Of a DNA stretch of 64,000 nt, positions 60,229-64,000 are shown piece after piece. The stretch is from Asterella californica (taxonomy: Eukaryota > Streptophyta > Marchantiopsida > Marchantiales > Aytoniaceae): the NCBI GenBank assembly GCA_036924285.1, contig JAYKYS010000012.1, forward strand, positions 8,122,001 through 8,186,000. The letters are read 5' to 3'. The notes under the pieces are model-generated. The model saw only the letters and a program-made list of their open reading frames with translations, was not told the origin of the DNA and made no database searches. The position numbers were made by a program, and so were the translations under genes. How positions within the stretch are numbered: the first letter of the stretch is position 1; the number at the start of each line of letters is the position of its first letter.

Positions 60229-61127
60229 AGAGGACTCATCGTGTATTCCATCACTGTTTGATGCCCATTCTCTTCCTTGTTATACGTGCGACAGCCGACT
60301 TTAGAGCTACTGAGTAGTTGCTTGACCTTTCGGGTTAAGGCTTGATAACAATGCTCAGGGAGTTCCGGTTTTTAGAGTAGTGACTTCTGGTAGTTTTCCG
60401 GTGTTGGATCAAATCTGTCAGAAATTTTCTTTCGCTGAGGACTCATGGTGTATTCCATCACTGTTTGATGCCCATTCTCTTCCTTGTTATACGTGCGTGT
60501 ATTCCATCACTGTTTGATGACAGCCGACTTTAGAGCTACTGAGTAGTTGCTTGACCTTTCGGGTTAAGGCTTGATAACAATGCTCAGGGAGTTCCGGTTT
60601 TTAGAGTAGTGACTTCTGGTAGTTTTCCGGTGTTGGATCAAATCTGTCAGAAATTTTCTTTCGCTGAGGACTCATGGTGTATTCCATCACTGTTTGATGC
60701 CCATTCTCTTCCTTGTTATACGTGCGTGTATTCCATCACTGTTTGATGACAGCCGACTTTAGAGCTACTGAGTAGTTGCTTGACCTTTCGGGTTAAGGCT
60801 TGATAACAATGCTCAGGGAGTTCCGGTTTTTAGAGTAGTGACTTCTGGTAGTTTTCCGGTGTTGGATCAAATCTGTCAGAAATTTTCTTTCGCTGAGGAC
60901 TCATGGTGTATTCCATCACTGTTTGATGCCCATTCTCTTCCTTGTTATACGTGCGTGTATTCCATCACTGTTTGATGACAGCCGACTTTAGAGCTACTGA
61001 GTAGTTGCTTGACCTTTCGGGTTAAGGCTTGATAACAATGCTCGAGGAGTTCCGGTTTTTAGAGTAGTGACTTCTGGTAGTTTTTGGTAATTTCCGGTGT
61101 TGGATCAAATCTGTCAGAAACTTTTCG
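60229..61127. repeat. 229-bp tandem repeat, four units
   Basis: GTGTATTCCATCACTGTTTG begins units at 60241, 60448, 60677 and 60906 (spacings 207, 229 and 229). The first unit lacks 22 bp, because units 2-4 contain an internal second GTGTATTCCATCACTGTTTG. Units are nearly identical and contain GACAGCCGACTTTAGAGC, TTGACCTTTCGGGTTAAGGC and TCCGGTGTTGGATCAAATC. High identity implies recent amplification or an assembly effect. Confidence 0.95.
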
Positions 61128-61550
61128 AAAAAGATGTACTTTTTAGTGCAGATTTGGTAAACTTTTCGACAATTGCCGATATGCTTTGCATTCTACCGGG
61201 AATTTTTCATTTTTCACAAAAAACTCCCGGAGCACTGCAAGTTGATAAGGTCTTCCCATCCGTTTGCTGTTCATTGGGTCGCGTATTGGAAGAGTCTTGT
61301 TATATGTACAGCTTGGCCTAGTTCTTTACGGATTATCCTGCCTTAATTATTGCAGATGCTTGCTTATTTCTAATTCCTCATTGTGGGAGAAATTATTGAA
61401 AGACCTCCCGCTCCCTCTAAACATCCCTTACTCGCCGGCAACATTTTGCAGGTGGTTGCAGAAACTTTCCGCCAAGATCCGACGTCCTAACATCCAACCA
61501 TCCGAGGTCCAGCAGAGTCCAGCTTGCCTTAATCTCGTGGCGAACGCCAG

Positions 61551-61916
61551 GTGAAAGTGTGCGCAGTTATGGCCGGATTGATGGAGGACCCTTTTCCGAG
61601 ACGCCACGATCCCGTGTTAGAATATGCGGTAGTACCGTCTTCTCAGAGGAGGTCTAGTCGGCCCGCGAGATCGTCTACAAAGAGCGCCTATCCGGATGGA
61701 GGTGGAAGCGCAAGTGACTCAAGCGGCCTAGCTAGTCGTTTCAGCCGATCGAGTTTGGACGCGCCACCCCTACGTGACAAAGAAGACCCGTACTTACTGT
61801 CGACAGAGATGATAGCGAAAAATCGGTGCAAGAACGCGACTAGAACCTCAACTCCAAATCGCTTGCTTGCGCCACTGAAATACCTAGTTCGGCGTTTGAT
61901 AGGGGAAGTCCGTTGA
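61551..61916 (+). CDS. Hypothetical Ser/Arg/Pro-rich protein or first exon
   Basis: A 121-codon frame; the inner start MAGLMEDPFPRRHDPVLEYA looks natural. The middle is Ser-rich (SSQRRSSRPARSSTKSAYPD, SGLASRFSRSSLDAPPLRDK) and the end of the plausible part is EDPYLLSTEMIAKNR. A good splice donor CG|GTGCAAG lies at about 61826, so the tail after KNR may be intron and this may be exon 1 of a longer gene. No domain is recognised. It lies about 400 bp after the 229-bp array. Confidence 0.45.
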   Translation: MKVCAVMAGLMEDPFPRRHDPVLEYAVVPSSQRRSSRPARSSTKSAYPDGGGSASDSSGLASRFSRSSLDAPPLRDKEDPYLLSTEMIAKNRCKNATRTSTPNRLLAPLKYLVRRLIGEVR

Positions 61917-62150
61917 CAGCAATGGAGCTCAAGAGTACTCATGGGTGTCTATGGATATCGATGCAGTCAAGCTCAGCAGCGTTACGTACTTCTGTATATG
62001 GTCCTCTGTTGTGAAGGCCATCATTTTTTGTGTCATCTTTTGAAGAGTTTTTCTGCCTACGGAAGTTCTTCTGTGTTCTGCTGTGTCAAGTGTGCCTTCT
62101 GTCGAGACACACTCGAGACTACGTGATTCACAACCCATGCTTAGAAATTC

Positions 62151-62400
62151 TCATGGCTGCTAGGACTTCTGAGATTGAGCCGGAGCTAGAGCTCGTGCTG
62201 GCTGATGGAAAATTTAGGGTTGCAATTGCAGTCCAAAATCCAATCTTGCAATTGAGGACCCAGCCAACCTTCTCGGACATTATTCAAATTTCCAGACTAC
62301 AGCGGATGGTAGAGCTGATAACGAATCTGCAGATCATGTCGACTATAGATCAGGTCCAGTGGTGAAAGCGGAGTTGCAAGCGGGAGAAACGATGGGAGTC
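62151..62400 (+). pseudogene. Relative of the 9445-9675 acidic frame, frameshifted
   Basis: Starts MAARTSEIEPELE in one frame and continues in another as IEDPANLLG, then NFQTTADGRADNESADH. The minus-strand frame at 9445-9675 has the same order (DLEDSVNIL, SSFQTSAATSGNADQESDH). Either a shift has occurred or the frame change marks an intron. Confidence 0.45.
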
Positions 62401-62852
62401 TGTTAGTACAATTACCGGTTGTGGCGTCGACAGTTATCGTGGCATGACCTCTTCAAGGCGAGACAGCCGACACTTCTGGACCAAACCGGTGGAAAACGTG
62501 GGCCTAAATTCCTTCCTGAGTATAGAGTTCAGATCAGTCTTCAGGTGAGGTGTCCACGAGATGATATACTGCGCCTGGTCCTCTGTTTCTAAACAGTTTC
62601 ACGCCTGGCTCCAAGTTAGCTGAGTTCCAACGTAACTTGTAGGTTTTCCGCTGCATATTTGGATTTCTTGACGGTAAGGTTTCTTCATGAGCGAAGGAGA
62701 AGAGTAAAGGATCTGTAAGGAATTGGGCTCGTTGGTTTCGATTTCTCTTGGTTATGTTTCGCGTTGGTCGGGTCTGTAGATGCGAACTGCGCATGCAATC
62801 TTGTCCCTGTACTGAATGATAGACGACGAGATCGAAGACTCGCTTGATCGAT

Positions 62853-63321
62853 GACAAGCACATTGTAGGTTAGGGGTCGTTACTTGAAACAGATCTGAAG
62901 TTTTGGACAGTTCTTTTGACGGTCGGTACCTGACAAGCACATTGTAGGTTAGGGGTCGTTACTTCAAACAAATCTGAAGTTTTGGACAGTTCTTTTGACG
63001 GTCGGTACCTGATTTGGTTGCCTGATTGGTGGCGGACGTATACAATGCACAGATGTGTTTATGCATGTTTCTCTTTCTTTTGTTCTTTTTCTCTGTCAGG
63101 AATGTTATGATGTAGTTCATATATTCAGTGGTGATGGTGATCAACTAGCGGATCCGCTTTTCTTTCAGATAGTAAGCTGATATCCATCCAGATATCCAGA
63201 TAAGGTGATATCCATCCATCCATGGCCAAGAGTTGAAGAGAGTTGCTGGTCGTTACCTGAAACAGATCTGAAGTTTTGGACAGTTCTTTTGACGGTCGGT
63301 ACCTGACTTGGTTGCCTGACT
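62853..63321. repeat. 79-bp repeat, two tandem copies plus one dispersed
   Basis: GACAAGCACATTGTAGGTTA starts units at 62853 and 62932. A third, partial copy (GGTCGTTACCTGAAACAGAT through GGTCGGTACCTGA) lies at 63247-63311. The copies share CAGATCTGAAGTTTTGGACA. Confidence 0.93.
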
Positions 63322-64000
63322 ATATACCACCGACCTCACATCATTTACTTCCGCTGGTTAACGGATATGTTAAATCACAAGTACCGGTATTATTAAACCA
63401 CAAACCTCAGGGCCTCTGAGCGTCTCTCGTCTTCAAGTTTACCTTTACACATCACAAGAAAAGACAGTTAATAGATTACATAGGAGAGAGGGAAATACAT
63501 TTTGCTTAAAACCGTAGGCATGTGCATTACCAAAATATTTTCACCGGGATCCAGCTTAGCCAGTCTCCTTCAAAAGGAGAAGACTTGGGAGTAGTATCGA
63601 GGAAGAACTTGTCAGTTATGAACTGACGTCTACAGCGAACTTATTCAGAACAGAAGGGGCATCACATCAACTTGACGTACGTTTGAAACTAAAGATAACA
63701 TTAATAATAATTCGAAGAAGAATCTTTTCAGCTTCTCGGGAATGTAACGTACCAGCAACTCAAACCACGCAGTAACATTTCTATGCGCAGTGTTGTGTGA
63801 CTCATTTACAAAGGTTTACATCGTGTGTGAATACTTGACAAGGACAAAGTAACAATGGGGGAAAGACATGAAATGGATATGAGAGTACATTAAAAACTTC
63901 AAATAGGTAAATAGAATCCTCCGAGATATAGGTTATTGCTCAAATACACATGACAGAGATAAACTTCCTAGTGCTATCCGCATTAGCTCTACATGATCTT
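63322..64000. other. No recognisable gene
   Basis: AT-rich flank with no open frame of note, RNA gene or repeat identified. Confidence 0.4.

Overview
The window looks like nuclear DNA of a land plant, most likely a non-seed plant such as a bryophyte; that placement is inferred only from gene and retrotransposon style and is held loosely. It is gene-poor and repeat-rich. Two cellular genes can be read with confidence, and most of the rest is decayed transposable elements (TEs), tandem repeats and sequence in which I recognise nothing.

Layout. 0-2 kb: relic of a Ty3/Gypsy pol (RNase H and integrase). 4.1-6.0 kb: a ~1.9-kb repeat block, present again at 24.6-26.6 kb in the same orientation. 6.0-7.65 kb: four exons of an RSRC2-like (arginine/serine-rich, SMAP-domain) splicing-type protein, with a one-base frameshift and no identifiable first exon. 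9.4-9.7 kb: a small acidic reading frame with a diverged relative near 62.2 kb on the other strand. 11-17.7 kb: short tandem repeats, an unrecognised split coding region on the minus strand, a nine-copy ~153-bp array and a fold-back element. 22-24.3 kb: a decayed LINE-like reverse transcriptase. 28.8-36.5 kb: Gypsy relics (LTR-like copy, gag, RT fragment) and unrecognised coding-like sequence. 38.5 kb: two adjacent perfect hairpins.

40.0-45.9 kb, minus strand: a complete ten-exon sulfate transporter gene (SULTR family, predicted 698 aa including a C-terminal STAS domain). Its last intron carries a 5'-truncated Copia element in antisense orientation. 47.9-58.6 kb: a nested TE complex. A near full-length Copia element (52471-57803) with both LTRs, PBS and polypurine tract sits inside an unrecognised minus-strand coiled-coil reading frame; taking the element and one copy of the target duplication away rejoins that frame. 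58.8-63.3 kb: satellite-like repeats (an AAGCGACTCG-rich minisatellite, a 229-bp tandem array, a 79-bp repeat) around an unrecognised 121-codon frame.

The two recognised cellular genes (a membrane sulfate importer and a nuclear splicing-type protein) are not functionally linked here. The main story is repeat-driven remodelling: a transposon in a transporter intron, a repeat block abutting an internal exon of a splicing gene, nested insertions, and stop codons suggestive of cytosine-methylation decay.
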